Of a stretch of 64,000 nucleotides of DNA, positions 15,704 to 25,797 are shown piece by piece (position 1 is the stretch's first letter; every line of letters begins with the position of its first letter). The DNA is from Providencia rettgeri (lineage in GTDB: Bacteria > Pseudomonadota > Gammaproteobacteria > Enterobacterales > Enterobacteriaceae): NCBI RefSeq assembly GCF_013702265.1, contig NZ_CP059348.1:3534001-3598000 (forward strand), read 5' to 3'. The notes below the pieces were generated by a model. It was not told where the DNA came from. It searched no databases and saw only the letters and a program-made list of their open reading frames with translations. The translations under genes were made by a program, and so were the position numbers.

Positions 15704-18700
15704 TTAGAATTTCTCAATCACAGTACGGCTAATGATTTCATCCTGAACCTCTTTACATAACTCAACGAAGTAAGCACTGTAGCCAGCAACACGAACGATT
15801 AAGTCACGATATTTCTCAGGTTCTTGCTGTGCTTTTTTCAGCATTTCGTTATCAACGTAGCTGAACTGCATTTGACCGTTACCCAAAATGGATGCCGTTC
15901 TTAACAACGTGATTAACCCATTGCGACCTTCTGGTGTATCTAATAAGCCTTTTAAGAACTTAAAGTTATGCACCATACCGATGTTCATCGTTTCCACGTT
16001 CATCTTACTGATGGATTTAATAATTGCCGTTGGGCCCTGTTTATCCGCCCCTTGAGTTGGGCTAATCCCATCTGACAGAGGCATCCACGCTAAACGACCA
16101 TTCGCAGTCGCGGCAGTTAGCTCGCCAATCGGCGTATTGTTAGAAATAGATAATGTGCCGTGACTCAATGTGGAATACAGCATGTCGTATTTGCGGCACT
16201 CGCGTTCAGTCCATTCAGTAATGTCTAAAGCATATTGGTCGACATAGTTGTCATCATTACCGAACTTAGGTGCATTCAGGCAATCACGACGTAACTCTTC
16301 ATAACCTTCAAAGTTGGCAAGCAGGCCATCGCGCACTTGCTCTAAGGTATAGCGGCCCTCTTCATAAACCACTTTGCGAATAGCCGCCATTGAGTCAACG
16401 TAAGTTGCTAGACCAGAGAAAATCAGCCCCGGGCCGTGGTTAATCATTGCACCACCCGCCGCAACATCTTTCCCTTTCTCCATACAGCCTTCCACCAGTA
16501 AAGACATCAATGGTTTTGGCGCGACATCACGGTGAACACGCTGGCTGATGACCGTACCAATCGCAGACAGACGAACAATATGGGCAATTTGCGCTTTCAC
16601 GGCATTGTCGAAATCTTCGAACGTTTTCAGGCTACGCAGATCCCCGGTATCTAAACCTTGGTGACTATCGAACAGCACCATCCGACCACGGTTCAAAACA
16701 AACTCAATGGCGATTGGCCACTGGGTGTAACCCGTTGATGTCCACTGATAAATTCGACCTGATTTTTGTGGTTCCACGCAACCCATTAAGCAATAGTCGC
16801 GAGCATCTTCGAAATCAAAGCCTTTACGCAGCATCATTTTGATATGGGAATCATCAAAGTGGCAGGCAGGGAAGCCCATACCGGCTTTCACCACATCCAC
16901 GATTTTTTCCATATATTTTTGCGGAGATTGGTTGTGAATACGGCATGCTAATGATGGCTGGTAAACTTTCACGAAACGTACTGCATCCATAATTAAGTAC
17001 GTTAAATCGTTACATGCATCACCACCAGAGCGTTTTTGACCACCCACAGTTAAGTTGATAAATGGCTGATACCCAGCGAAATATTTAGCACCCAGCTCAC
17101 TGGACATCCACATTAATTCCGCACATTTGATGATAAACGCCTGCATCATTTCCAGTGCTTGGTCTTGGGTTAAACGACCCGATTGAATATCGCTTTCATA
17201 CATTGGGAAACAGTATTGGTCTAAACGGCCTAATGACAATCCTGTTTGGTTTTCTTCAATTTCAAACAAGGATTCCACAGTCCAAATACTTTGCAGCGCT
17301 TCTTGCAATGTTTTTGGTGGATTCGCCGGTACATTTTCGTTCACTTGAGCAATTGTGAGTAACTCTTCACGACGTTTCTGATCTGTCTCTTGAGAAGCCA
17401 GTTCACGAGCATGTTCAGCGATACGATGCGCATAAGCCACCACACCTTCACAGGTTTCAATCGAGGCTTTATAGAAATAGATGCGGTCGATGTCCTCTGG
17501 ATTTTGCATGCTTAACTCAGCCAGTCTTGCCTGAGCATCCGCTTTAATGCCATTCATGCCCTTGGTGAAAAGCAATACGTCATAACCAGGGCAAGTATCG
17601 CCACCGCCATTGATTTGGTGATAAGACAAGTCACTCACAAAAGTTTCGCCGCTGAATTCCCAAACCCCAGCTTCACGATATTGCGCTTCACAAATTTCAT
17701 CCAGAGAACGACCTTCCCAGAATGGCGCAATTTCTTCACGAATCACTTTTTTATCTTCTTCGGAGATCACAAATGGATCTTGTGGGCGAGTGCTCATTGT
17801 ATCGAGTTCATCCACTACCCAGCGCCATGCGATATCAGGTGAAAATGCACCTGCGCGCGCTTTACCACATGGGTGACCGACAATCAGCTCTTCAGGCTGA
17901 ATCAAGATAGGTGCGGTTTCACATGCACGACGGAACGCTTTTGCACGTAATAAAATCGGCGGTAAACCTGGGTTATTTTTCACTACTTCCGTAAAGGCTA
18001 ATGCGCGATAGATAGACACGCTTGGACGCGCTTCTAGATAACGGTTACGCAAACGCTGTAAGCGCGGCGTTAACCCTTCCATCACTTTGAATTCATTATC
18101 TTGTTGAGCCGTTGGTGCTACATAACTCGCTGAAGCCGCAGAATATTGAGGCTGCGTGCTTGCTTGACCGCAATATAAACGGACTTTTAATCCAGCATTA
18201 ATTGCGCTGATATTTTCATGAGCAGAAAGCATCATCGCGGAAAGTTCGTTAATGCAAACTTGCGGATCATTAAGATAAACACCGCCTTTCAGTGCATCAA
18301 ACATTGGATAACCATCAATGGCGCGTGTTGCACGGACTTCTGACAGCTCAGCCAGTTTTAACCATAAGCTTTCAACAATCTCGTAAGCCTGTTGTTGAGT
18401 TAATCGACCTTGCTCAATGTCGCGCTGATAGAATGGATAAACGGCTTTGTCGAAACCCATTGGGTTCACGGCATAGCTGCCATTTTCTAAATGCAAAATC
18501 AGTTGTAATAGGTAGAACGCTTGGCAAGCTTCTTTAAAGGTTTGTGCTGGTTTTGCAGGTACTTGGCGTAATACTTCCGCGCTTTCTTGTAATTCGGCAC
18601 GACGATATGGGTTAGCTTCTGTGGCCGCAAGATTTTCTGCTCGTACAGCTAAAGCGTTTGCAAAATGGATGGCTGCATCACAGGCATAAATTGCTGCACG

Positions 18701-19135
18701 ACAGTTATTTGCCTCATCAATACTATTACGGCTAACGGCACTACCAATATTTCTAACGCGATTTTCTAGCTGGTTTTTGATTTCCGCAAATCCGACATTT
18801 AGTACCACTAAATAATCCGGTGCGGCGATTGTGCTATCACCCGCTAAAAACTCATAAATACTCTGGCTGTGTACTTCATCTTCCGTATGGAAAATTGCAC
18901 CGCGAGGAGTTGAAGATTGGCTACCAATAATCAATTCATCTTGTGCAATAAAAGCAGGGAAATTACGAATAAACTCATAAAAACGCTGAGCGGGTTTAAT
19001 CGCTTGAGGCGCCCCTGTTAATTGATTTCTGACAGTTTCAAGAATGTTGGCACGTTCGGTAATGATTGAGCAATTGCGAGCACTTAAACGTTCAGCCAGT
19101 GTTTTTACACGTGGGGTCAAAGCATATTTGGCCAT
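15704..19135 (-). CDS. cutC: Choline trimethylamine-lyase CutC, long (type II) form
   Basis: This glycyl-radical enzyme splits choline to trimethylamine and acetaldehyde inside the microcompartment. From the ATG at 19135 it has 1143 residues. The thiyl Cys is residue 786 in [10 protein letters not shown], followed by the GCVEP Glu788 diagnostic of choline lyase. The radical Gly is about residue 1118 in [10 protein letters not shown] near the C-terminus. The first ~330 residues are an extra segment that copies the start of the lyase domain (compare [20 protein letters not shown] near 230 with [20 protein letters not shown] near 640) but has neither catalytic site. I chose this start because AGGAGAGG precedes it; an ATG 14 codons upstream lacks a ribosome site. 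Confidence 0.95.
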   Translation of the reverse strand: MAKYALTPRVKTLAERLSARNCSIITERANILETVRNQLTGAPQAIKPAQRFYEFIRNFPAFIAQDELIIGSQSSTPRGAIFHTEDEVHSQSIYEFLAGDSTIAAPDYLVVLNVGFAEIKNQLENRVRNIGSAVSRNSIDEANNCRAAIYACDAAIHFANALAVRAENLAATEANPYRRAELQESAEVLRQVPAKPAQTFKEACQAFYLLQLILHLENGSYAVNPMGFDKAVYPFYQRDIEQGRLTQQQAYEIVESLWLKLAELSEVRATRAIDGYPMFDALKGGVYLNDPQVCINELSAMMLSAHENISAINAGLKVRLYCGQASTQPQYSAASASYVAPTAQQDNEFKVMEGLTPRLQRLRNRYLEARPSVSIYRALAFTEVVKNNPGLPPILLRAKAFRRACETAPILIQPEELIVGHPCGKARAGAFSPDIAWRWVVDELDTMSTRPQDPFVISEEDKKVIREEIAPFWEGRSLDEICEAQYREAGVWEFSGETFVSDLSYHQINGGGDTCPGYDVLLFTKGMNGIKADAQARLAELSMQNPEDIDRIYFYKASIETCEGVVAYAHRIAEHARELASQETDQKRREELLTIAQVNENVPANPPKTLQEALQSIWTVESLFEIEENQTGLSLGRLDQYCFPMYESDIQSGRLTQDQALEMMQAFIIKCAELMWMSSELGAKYFAGYQPFINLTVGGQKRSGGDACNDLTYLIMDAVRFVKVYQPSLACRIHNQSPQKYMEKIVDVVKAGMGFPACHFDDSHIKMMLRKGFDFEDARDYCLMGCVEPQKSGRIYQWTSTGYTQWPIAIEFVLNRGRMVLFDSHQGLDTGDLRSLKTFEDFDNAVKAQIAHIVRLSAIGTVISQRVHRDVAPKPLMSLLVEGCMEKGKDVAAGGAMINHGPGLIFSGLATYVDSMAAIRKVVYEEGRYTLEQVRDGLLANFEGYEELRRDCLNAPKFGNDDNYVDQYALDITEWTERECRKYDMLYSTLSHGTLSISNNTPIGELTAATANGRLAWMPLSDGISPTQGADKQGPTAIIKSISKMNVETMNIGMVHNFKFLKGLLDTPEGRNGLITLLRTASILGNGQMQFSYVDNEMLKKAQQEPEKYRDLIVRVAGYSAYFVELCKEVQDEIISRTVIEKF

Positions 19136-19194
19136 GTTAGCCTCTCCTGATGTTCTTTCTAGTTCGTTATTCATCACATAAAAAGCGTTAACTA

Positions 19195-20325
19195 TTAAAA
19201 AGACTGTCTGTACAGTGCTTCTAGCTGCTTTTCATTTACGTCCCGTGGATTAGTCGGAGTGCAACTATCGCGCAACGCCTGTCCAACCATTTCCCCTAAA
19301 CGGGCATTAAAATCAGTTTCATTGACGCCTGTAGCGTGAATGCCTTTCGGCATATTCATTTCATCTTTCAATACGTTGATTGCCATAATTAAGCTCTCAA
19401 CGCCTTCTCGTATATTTGAAGCCGGTAAATTAAGTTTTCTGGCTAAATCGGCATAACGCTTCGCCGCGTTGGTTTCACAACACCCTTCTAGCCCCGCATT
19501 AAATGCCACCACTTGAGCCATCAATAGCGCATTCGCGCGACCATGTGGAATATGGAACACGCCGCCAAGTGCGTGCGCTAAGCTATGGGTGATCCCCAGG
19601 GATGCGTTGGTAAATGCCATTCCAGCAATACACGATGCGTTATGCATTTTTTCACGAGCCACTAAGTTACTGCCGTCGCGATAGCAATCTATTAAGTGAG
19701 CAAAAACTAACTGAACGGCTTTCTCGGCAAGCGCATCTGAAAAGTCAGAGGCACTGCGTGAAACATAAGCTTCTAGGGCATGACATAGCACATCCATTCC
19801 CGTATCTGCCGTGATAGCAGCAGGGACTGACTTCACTAAAACAGGGTCTAAAATCGCCACATCGGGCAACATAAACTCATCAACCAATACCAACTTCTCG
19901 GAATTAGACTTAATCACCGAAAAAGACGTGACTTCAGAGCCTGTTCCGCTGGTTGTCGGAATAGCCACAAAATGAGGTTTGGCTCTATGGCTGTCTTGGC
20001 GGGTATGCCATAGGGAGTAAATAATCGCTTTTGCCGCATCAATCACCGAACCACCGCCCAGTGCAATCACTAAATCTGGATATTGGCTATCCATGATTTT
20101 CATGCCTTTTACGATGGACGAGATTTCCGGGTCAGGCACGACATCGTCATACAGAGAAAATGAAATTCCCTGTTGAGATAATCGATGAATCACTTCGTCG
20201 GCTACCCCAAATTTCACCATCGCTTTATCGGTTACGATAAACGCGTGCTGGGCGTTAACCTGAGATAAATAATCCAAAGCATTCGCACCGAATTGCACCC
20301 TTGGTTTAATCAAAAACTGGTTCAT
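19195..20325 (-). CDS. Iron-type alcohol dehydrogenase (CutO-like)
   Basis: The 376-residue group III, iron-dependent alcohol dehydrogenase would reduce acetaldehyde to ethanol and regenerate NAD+ for the aldehyde dehydrogenase inside the compartment. The NAD-binding [12 protein letters not shown] motif, [11 protein letters not shown], and the metal ligands in [13 protein letters not shown] and [21 protein letters not shown] are all visible. Length is normal. It lies between the vertex protein gene and cutC, seven bases after the former. The product corresponds to CutO of the Klebsiella choline cluster. Confidence 0.92.
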   Translation of the reverse strand: MNQFLIKPRVQFGANALDYLSQVNAQHAFIVTDKAMVKFGVADEVIHRLSQQGISFSLYDDVVPDPEISSIVKGMKIMDSQYPDLVIALGGGSVIDAAKAIIYSLWHTRQDSHRAKPHFVAIPTTSGTGSEVTSFSVIKSNSEKLVLVDEFMLPDVAILDPVLVKSVPAAITADTGMDVLCHALEAYVSRSASDFSDALAEKAVQLVFAHLIDCYRDGSNLVAREKMHNASCIAGMAFTNASLGITHSLAHALGGVFHIPHGRANALLMAQVVAFNAGLEGCCETNAAKRYADLARKLNLPASNIREGVESLIMAINVLKDEMNMPKGIHATGVNETDFNARLGEMVGQALRDSCTPTNPRDVNEKQLEALYRQSF

Positions 20326-20332
20326 GCGTTAT

Positions 20333-20596
20333 TTACTCCCTACCGTCTCGATACACTTTTTCAACAATGGCAACCACGGACATCGCTTTGTATTTGTCCT
20401 TATTCAATGCGAAGTACTCTTCCGCCAGAACAAGGTCATTAATACCTGCGCCTACACTGTCCACCGCAACATACGTTTTGTCCTTCAACGGTTTGAGATC
20501 ATCACCAAGCGCCGTGATCATCAGTAAATTACTGCCACTAAGCTCTTGGCATTTCTGCGTTGCGACAACATGTCCAATTACCTTTGCCAAAATCAT
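20333..20596 (-). CDS. BMC-P (EutN/CcmL) vertex shell protein (CmcD-like)
   Basis: The 87-residue protein forms pentamers that cap the twelve vertices of the icosahedral shell. Family marks are the MILAKVIGHVVATQKC start, LMITALG and the DSVGAGINDLVLAEE loop, with VEKVYRDGRE at the end. It is the only BMC-P gene in the cluster, so it is probably needed to close the shell. It sits between the aldehyde dehydrogenase and alcohol dehydrogenase genes. Confidence 0.94.
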   Translation of the reverse strand: MILAKVIGHVVATQKCQELSGSNLLMITALGDDLKPLKDKTYVAVDSVGAGINDLVLAEEYFALNKDKYKAMSVVAIVEKVYRDGRE

Positions 20597-20621
20597 GATT
20601 TACCCGCCTTATCTCAATAAA

Positions 20622-22268
20622 TTACTTATTTAGGCGTCCGAGAACGGCCTTAATAATCTGCTCGACATTCTCTTCCGTGATCTCCCCATGAGTGGCGACC
20701 GCTTCAGCAACATCGGCAACGTCAACATGACTCACTGCATTAGCAAATCGGTTATCCGCAGCGCTATTACTTTGAGCTTTTACTGGTTGAGCCTGACGAA
20801 AACGGTCATCATCGAGAATACTGACAGACGCTTGATTTCCATGCCCAGTCGATGCGATTGGCGATGTTGAGTAAGCCGGAGCACTCACTGGTGCGGGTTG
20901 TCTCAAATCATCAATGGAACGAACGCCATAACCGACTTTACGGATATTGAGCAAGTTCATCGGACCGACGTTGTCAGAACTAGAACCACCTCCAATCGCT
21001 CCACATCCTAATGTCAGTGCTGGCGTAATATTGGTGGTTGCACCAATTCCACCTAGTGCGGCTGGCGTATTAATCAAAATACGGTTAACCGGTTTTTCGA
21101 GAGAAAATTGGCGAATAACATCTTCATTTTGCGTGTGGATCACCAGCGTGTGTCCTAAGCCTTCGTTAGTCAGCAAATCAACAACACGGTGGCACGCAGA
21201 GCGCCAATCCTCTTCAACATACATGCCTAAGATTGGGCACAGTTTTTCCCGTGAATACGGGTTTTTCGGTGAGACGGTGTCTTGTAGCGCAATTAACACT
21301 CGCGTATTAGCAGGAACACTAAAGCCCGCACGTTGGCTCAACGTAATCGCGTCTTTTCCTACGACTTCAGGGTTAATCGTGCCATTCGCTCTCAGTAGCA
21401 TCGAAGCCATGCGTTTCGCTTCATCTTCATTCATGAAGTAAGCGCCTTGAGCTAATAATTCGCGGTGAACGTCGTTGTAAATGCAGCGTTCAACAATGAT
21501 GGATTGCTCAGATGCGCAAATCACACCGTTATCAAACGTTTTGCTGGTAATGATGTCACTGACGGCTTTTTTGATATCCGCGCTACGTTCAATGAAAGCA
21601 GGACCGTTACCAGGGCCACCACTGATTGTTGGTGTGCCAGAGGCATAAGCGGCGCGTACCATGCCTTCCCCACCCGTTGCCAGAATGAGAGAAACATCTT
21701 TGCTGTGCATTAATTCTTTTGTTGCTTCCAGCGTTAGCATAGTCACACCATCGACGATACCTGCTGGCGCACCCGCTTCAAGTGCCGCTTTTTTTACGAT
21801 CTCAAGCGTTCTAAAACTACATGCTTTCGCGTTTGGATGGGGGGAAAAGACGATTGCGTTACCGGCTTTCAAGGCAATCAATGTTTTATAGATAATGGTT
21901 GAAGTTGGGTTAGTCGAAGGCACCAGTGCCGTGATAACCCCTAACGGAACACCCACATCCATAACTTTATTGATTTTGTCATCATTAATGATGCCAACTG
22001 TTTTCAGATCTTTAATATGTTCATACACACGAACTGAAGCGAACGTATTTTTCAGGACCTTGTCTTGCCACTTCCCAAAACCCGTCTCTTCATTCGCCAT
22101 TTTTGCTAACTCTTCTGCATGACGAGCAGATTCTGTCGCAATGTGTTTAACAATACTGTCGATTTTCTCCTGCGAAAAAGTCGCAAAGATTTTTTGTGCT
22201 TGTTTCGCATTTCTAACCAGCTCTCTAGCCAGTTGTCTGGATTGCAGATCTTTATCTAATGCAACCAT
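20622..22268 (-). CDS. CoA-acylating acetaldehyde dehydrogenase with encapsulation tail (CutF-like)
   Basis: The enzyme oxidises acetaldehyde from CutC to acetyl-CoA with NAD+ and CoA. The 548 residues contain the aldehyde dehydrogenase fold with catalytic Cys251 in NGVICASEQS, the ATGGEGMVRAAY and SGGPGNGPAFIER segments, and LGCGAIGGGSSSDN. After residue 460 comes a flexible linker, then an amphipathic C-terminal helix (ITEENVEQIIKAVLGRLNK). This fits an encapsulation peptide that directs the enzyme to the lumen. It is about 80 residues longer than cytosolic relatives because of the tail. It follows the three BMC-H genes. Confidence 0.93.
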   Translation of the reverse strand: MVALDKDLQSRQLARELVRNAKQAQKIFATFSQEKIDSIVKHIATESARHAEELAKMANEETGFGKWQDKVLKNTFASVRVYEHIKDLKTVGIINDDKINKVMDVGVPLGVITALVPSTNPTSTIIYKTLIALKAGNAIVFSPHPNAKACSFRTLEIVKKAALEAGAPAGIVDGVTMLTLEATKELMHSKDVSLILATGGEGMVRAAYASGTPTISGGPGNGPAFIERSADIKKAVSDIITSKTFDNGVICASEQSIIVERCIYNDVHRELLAQGAYFMNEDEAKRMASMLLRANGTINPEVVGKDAITLSQRAGFSVPANTRVLIALQDTVSPKNPYSREKLCPILGMYVEEDWRSACHRVVDLLTNEGLGHTLVIHTQNEDVIRQFSLEKPVNRILINTPAALGGIGATTNITPALTLGCGAIGGGSSSDNVGPMNLLNIRKVGYGVRSIDDLRQPAPVSAPAYSTSPIASTGHGNQASVSILDDDRFRQAQPVKAQSNSAADNRFANAVSHVDVADVAEAVATHGEITEENVEQIIKAVLGRLNK

Positions 22269-22337
22269 GTCTTCCCCCGTACCGGAGTCAAAAGATTAAA
22301 CTTACTAATTTGTTGTTTTATCTAATACTTCTAATGA

Positions 22338-22616
22338 TTAAGCTTTATGCTGCTGCGCGATTTTGCCGATATCATTGTGTGGTCTTGCTATCACACGAGA
22401 AGTCACCACGGTGCCAACACGCTTGGCAGCTTCGACACCGGATTCAACCGCCGCATTAACAGCACCCACATCGCCTTTTACCATGGCGGTGACGAGTCCA
22501 GAGCCCACATTTTCATAGCCGATTAGCTCGACGTTAGCGGCTTTGCACATTGCATCAGCAGCTTCGATACACGCCACTAAACCTTTGGTTTCAATTAAGC
22601 CAAGAGCTTCTTTCAT
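22338..22616 (-). CDS. BMC-H shell protein, third tandem copy (CmcC-like)
   Basis: The 92-residue hexameric shell tile spans one BMC domain ([19 protein letters not shown] to the [13 protein letters not shown] end). The pore loop NVGSGL and edge Lys in [12 protein letters not shown] are intact. It is nearly identical to the two copies upstream, differing mainly in [21 protein letters not shown]. It is the last of the tandem set, 69 bases before the aldehyde dehydrogenase gene. Confidence 0.95.
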   Translation of the reverse strand: MKEALGLIETKGLVACIEAADAMCKAANVELIGYENVGSGLVTAMVKGDVGAVNAAVESGVEAAKRVGTVVTSRVIARPHNDIGKIAQQHKA

Positions 22617-22631
22617 AAGTAAATTTCCTAT

Positions 22632-22916
22632 TTATTCTGCGACTTTATACTGAGAGACAATTTTCTGGATGTCGCTGTGTGGACGAGCGATAACCAGAGA
22701 GGTCACGACGGTGCCAATACGAGATGCAGATTCAACGCCAGAATCCACTGCCGCTTTAACTGCGCCAACATCCCCTTTCACCATGGCGGTGACTAACCCA
22801 GAACCCACATTTTCATAGCCAATCAGCACCACGTTAGCGGCTTTACACATCGCATCAGCTGCTTCGATACAAGCAACGAGCCCTTGTGTTTCAATAAGAC
22901 CTAATGCATCACCCAT
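22632..22916 (-). CDS. BMC-H shell protein, second tandem copy (CmcB-like)
   Basis: This 94-residue BMC-domain protein differs from its neighbours at one strand ([13 protein letters not shown] instead of VELIGY) and at its C-terminus ([14 protein letters not shown]). The substitution just before the pore may alter packing or pore chemistry; that is inference. It lies 16 bases from both flanking copies. Confidence 0.95.
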   Translation of the reverse strand: MGDALGLIETQGLVACIEAADAMCKAANVVLIGYENVGSGLVTAMVKGDVGAVKAAVDSGVESASRIGTVVTSLVIARPHSDIQKIVSQYKVAE

Positions 22917-22932
22917 ATTTCCCCCGAAAACG

Positions 22933-23211
22933 CTATGCTTTATGTTTAATCACGATTTTGTTGATATCGTTATGTGGACGGGCGATGACTAACGATGTCA
23001 CCACTTCACCAACACGCTGTGCAGATTCGACACCGGAATCTACTGCCGCTTTTACTGCGCCAACATCACCTTTCACCATGGCAGTCACGAGACCAGAACC
23101 CACGTTTTCATAGCCGATTAGCTCGACGTTAGCGGCTTTGCACATTGCATCAGCTGCTTCAATACAAGCCACCAAACCTTTTGTTTCAATAAGTCCTAAT
23201 GCATCACCCAT
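22933..23211 (-). CDS. BMC-H shell protein, first tandem copy (CmcA-like)
   Basis: This is the first gene of the cluster. The 92 residues form one BMC domain with the NVGSGL pore loop. I chose the ATG at 23211 because TTGGAGGAAAC sits at ribosome-site distance; the frame stays open 16 codons further upstream but those residues match nothing in the family. High output as the leading gene suits a shell tile needed in thousands of copies. Confidence 0.95.
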   Translation of the reverse strand: MGDALGLIETKGLVACIEAADAMCKAANVELIGYENVGSGLVTAMVKGDVGAVKAAVDSGVESAQRVGEVVTSLVIARPHNDINKIVIKHKA

Positions 23212-23831
23212 TGTTGTTTCCTCCAAGGAAGCCGTTACGTTTTTCTCTACCCGCAGCACCTAAGAGCCATGTTCCAGAACGTTGATGCCTCTTAACTGTG
23301 AGTAAACATTTATGCCAATTGAGTCTGCGTGGTGATTAATTGAACGCAGCTTTTGGCTTCAAAATCACTATAATCCCCAAAAAATAAAACAAAATATAAA
23401 TCCATGAAGTGAAGATAATTAGAATAAAAACCCAGAATTTATAATCAACAGGCAGCAGATTCACATCTCTATGCTAATAAACTGGAAAATTCACGTATCT
23501 ATCTGGTGGAAGAAAAAACCATAAATGCGGATAACGGGTTTATTGGAGGAATGGTTAACAAGATGTGATTGAGCTGATGCAAGAAGGTAATTTGGTCAAT
23601 AATAAGTGTGGCTTGCCTCACGCCCGAGCCATAAGCTAATGAGAGGTGGGAAGATAAGAATATAAGCAGAAAGGAAATTGCTTTGTTTTACAAGGCACAC
23701 AGTGTGATATCACTGATTGCCAGGCAGTAAAAGCTGTATCAACTTGCTAGTTAAAGTTGTGCAGTAAACCAATAGGAATGAATGTGTGGATAGGCCCCAA
23801 GCTGCATGGGCTATCAATCAAGTCCACGCGC
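23212..23831 (-). promoter_or_regulatory. Leader/promoter region of the choline microcompartment operon
   Basis: This is a 620-base region without a convincing gene. Read towards the operon, it has a dyad CTGCGT-N13-ACGCAG at 23325-23349, a possible operator, with an A/T-rich stretch (CATAAAT) downstream as a potential -10. A frame of about 40 codons at 23450-23570 has no start and no recognisable family and looks like decayed or non-coding DNA. No clear FNR box or sigma-54 promoter was seen, although the pathway is anaerobic. Confidence 0.45.
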
Positions 23832-24332
23832 TTATTTAGGCGTGCAGATAAACAAAGGGGAATTAATTGAACTCAAGAGTAGCGCTTTATCATTGAGTTT
23901 TTGGGCATTGATAAATAAGCCGTCATGGCTATCTGACATTTCCCGCATAAAATAATCAAAAATCACATTAGGGGATTCATCAATTGAGGAAGCACTGGCT
24001 TCCCAGTGGCTAATATTATAGTGCTGTTCCGTTGGCGAAATACGTTTGCTGGTGTATTTGAATTTGACATATCGCTGTAAATAAAGCCATCCGGCGCTGG
24101 AGGTGGTATATCCTTCGACAACAATAGAGCCTTCTCCGTTCGTCCCAAAATTAAAGTGAATATTACCGTTAACGTTTTCATCCTTCATATTCTCAAAACG
24201 CATAATCCCCTTGGTTGAACACGCCATTTGACCGGAATTTTTATTGGCCAATACAACTGACTGTGTATAAATCACAACACACGCAAAGATCAGCGCACTC
24301 ACGAGACATAATAGCTTTCCCGATATTTTCAT
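23832..24332 (-). CDS. FidL-like inner-membrane protein
   Basis: The 166-residue protein has an N-terminal membrane anchor (LLCLVSALIFACVVIY) and a periplasmic beta-rich domain. It shares the layout of Salmonella FidL, a protein of unknown biochemical function encoded next to the ToxR-like regulator MarT. The start ATG at 24332 overlaps the stop of the regulator gene by four bases (ATGA), which decides it over a TTG four codons earlier. Translational coupling and the periplasmic domain suggest it works with that regulator, much as ToxS works with ToxR. Confidence 0.65.
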   Translation of the reverse strand: MKISGKLLCLVSALIFACVVIYTQSVVLANKNSGQMACSTKGIMRFENMKDENVNGNIHFNFGTNGEGSIVVEGYTTSSAGWLYLQRYVKFKYTSKRISPTEQHYNISHWEASASSIDESPNVIFDYFMREMSDSHDGLFINAQKLNDKALLLSSINSPLFICTPK

Positions 24333-25171
24333 TGTGGCTTCCAAGAATAATAAAAATAATTATCACAATAACTGAATGGATTGGATTCATTGGCAGCGCA
24401 ATGGGCGAGAAAGACGCGCCCTAAGCCATTCTTCTGCAATTTATCCCCATAAAAGAAGACAAAACGCTCTTTATCATTACACGCCAAATTTAAGTTTTTC
24501 CTAACTTTATCAAAGTTTTGGACATAGTTATCAGCCACAAAAGCGTTAATCATTTTTTCATTAGATAACACATCGCAGCTGGTATGTTCTAGCGTTGGCA
24601 AAACCATTGGCGCGGAGGGCTGAGATGAAAAATAGCTCATCGCTGCCAATAAAATGGAGCTACATAAAAAAGCCGCACTCGCGAGATACCAGCAAATTTC
24701 ACGTTTCTGTTTTGGTAATGAATACGGTAATTTTTCAGAGGGGGATTCAGCAGGTTTAGTCTCTAAGGAAGAAGCCAGAACCACTTCGGCTTTTTGTATT
24801 TCATTCAGGCTGTTTAATAAGTGTGTGGTATTGAGCGTCTCTTCATCGAGTAATTCCAATAAAATCTCAGAATTAAACTCTAAGCGCCCACGAGCAACGG
24901 TGACAATAATGTTTTCAATACCGTATTGTCGAAATGTTTTCCTTAGCAGGCTGAGATACTGGTTTAAATTACTGTTTGATGAAACCAGACCATTATCATC
25001 CCAAACCGCCTTAAGCACTTCATCACGAGAAACTACGCCTTTTTTTTGAATTAAATAGAATAATAATGCATTAGCCGTAATAGACAGCTGAGTATCCACC
25101 TCATCTTTTTTTAAAGATAAAGTGCCATCAACGGCATCATAAATAATGAAGGCATTGATTTTATATTTCAT
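24329..25171 (-). CDS. Membrane-anchored winged-helix regulator (ToxR/CadC/MarT-like)
   Basis: The 280-residue one-component regulator has an OmpR/PhoB-type DNA-binding domain in the first ~100 residues (LSLKKDEVDTQLSITANALLF as core strands and helix, VVSRDEVLKAVWDD as recognition region, SNLNQYLSLLRKTF). A linker, one membrane helix around residues 155-178 (ICWYLASAAFLCSSILLAAM) and a short periplasmic domain of about 95 residues with Cys pairs follow. Such proteins sense a periplasmic cue and bind DNA from the membrane. It forms an operon with the FidL-like gene. Its targets are unknown; the choline cluster next door is possible but not shown. Confidence 0.83.
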   Translation of the reverse strand: MKYKINAFIIYDAVDGTLSLKKDEVDTQLSITANALLFYLIQKKGVVSRDEVLKAVWDDNGLVSSNSNLNQYLSLLRKTFRQYGIENIIVTVARGRLEFNSEILLELLDEETLNTTHLLNSLNEIQKAEVVLASSLETKPAESPSEKLPYSLPKQKREICWYLASAAFLCSSILLAAMSYFSSQPSAPMVLPTLEHTSCDVLSNEKMINAFVADNYVQNFDKVRKNLNLACNDKERFVFFYGDKLQKNGLGRVFLAHCAANESNPFSYCDNYFYYSWKPQ

Positions 25172-25213
25172 TATCGCCTCATTGTATGTTTAGACGTATT
25201 TTCCCTTGGAAAA

Positions 25214-25786
25214 CTAACCCATCTCTTCAAACGAAATTTGTGTTAACCGCTGAATGATGGCATTACGTTCTTGGCTCGATAATGTAGGGCCTTCCGTTAA
25301 CGCAGATAACCACAGCCCATCGGCGGCATAGCGCACTAAAGCCCCCAAATAGCCATTATCAAATGCATCACCTTGAGCGAGATGCCCTAACATCCAATCA
25401 CGCCAGCATTTACGCAACACAGGCTCTGTGGGCATAGCCAATGATAAAAGTGCGAGCTGAAAACTTTCATCGGAGTCTTTAAGCTCGCCAACGTAGTGCA
25501 AATAGGCACGAGAAAATCGCCCATAAGGATCGGAATCATTCGCCATAATGGCGGCAATACGCACATCCATGATGTCTAATAGCTGGATAAACAATGCGTG
25601 AATAAGTTCTTGTTTACTGGGGAAATGGTGCATTAACCCCCCTTTACTCACACCCGCTTCTCTGGCGACAGCATTCAGCGAAAGCGCCGCAATACCTTCT
25701 CGACCAGCGATTATCCTAGCTGCCTTTAGCAACTCTTCTTGTCGTTTGATTGGATCTTTTTTTCTTGGATGCACGAGTGTGTTCAT
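25214..25786 (-). CDS. TetR/AcrR-family repressor
   Basis: The 190-residue protein has an N-terminal TetR helix-turn-helix (LSLNAVAREAGVSKGGLMHHF, residues ~35-55) followed by a helical ligand-binding domain. The start is ATG 25786: the open frame continues 17 codons upstream, but those codons run across a palindromic operator and match no family sequence. The operator 12 bases in front suggests autorepression. The gene is divergent from the FMN reductase gene, a possible target. The ligand is unknown; it does not look like BetI. Confidence 0.86.
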   Translation of the reverse strand: MNTLVHPRKKDPIKRQEELLKAARIIAGREGIAALSLNAVAREAGVSKGGLMHHFPSKQELIHALFIQLLDIMDVRIAAIMANDSDPYGRFSRAYLHYVGELKDSDESFQLALLSLAMPTEPVLRKCWRDWMLGHLAQGDAFDNGYLGALVRYAADGLWLSALTEGPTLSSQERNAIIQRLTQISFEEMG

Positions 25787-25797
25787 GGGAATGAATA

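Noticed and set aside
19136-19177. 14-codon N-terminal extension of CutC
   Set aside because: The upstream ATG lacks a ribosome site, while AGGAGAGG sits right before ATG 19135.
20947-21441. 164-codon plus-strand frame inside the aldehyde dehydrogenase gene
   Set aside because: Opposite strand of a clearly functional enzyme; no family features.
23212-23259. 16-codon N-terminal extension of the first BMC-H protein
   Set aside because: Residues match nothing in the family, and GGAGG marks the ATG at 23211.
23450-23570. Possible gene remnant (about 40 codons without stop) in the choline operon leader
   Set aside because: No start, no recognisable family; ends in closely spaced stops. Chance cannot be excluded.
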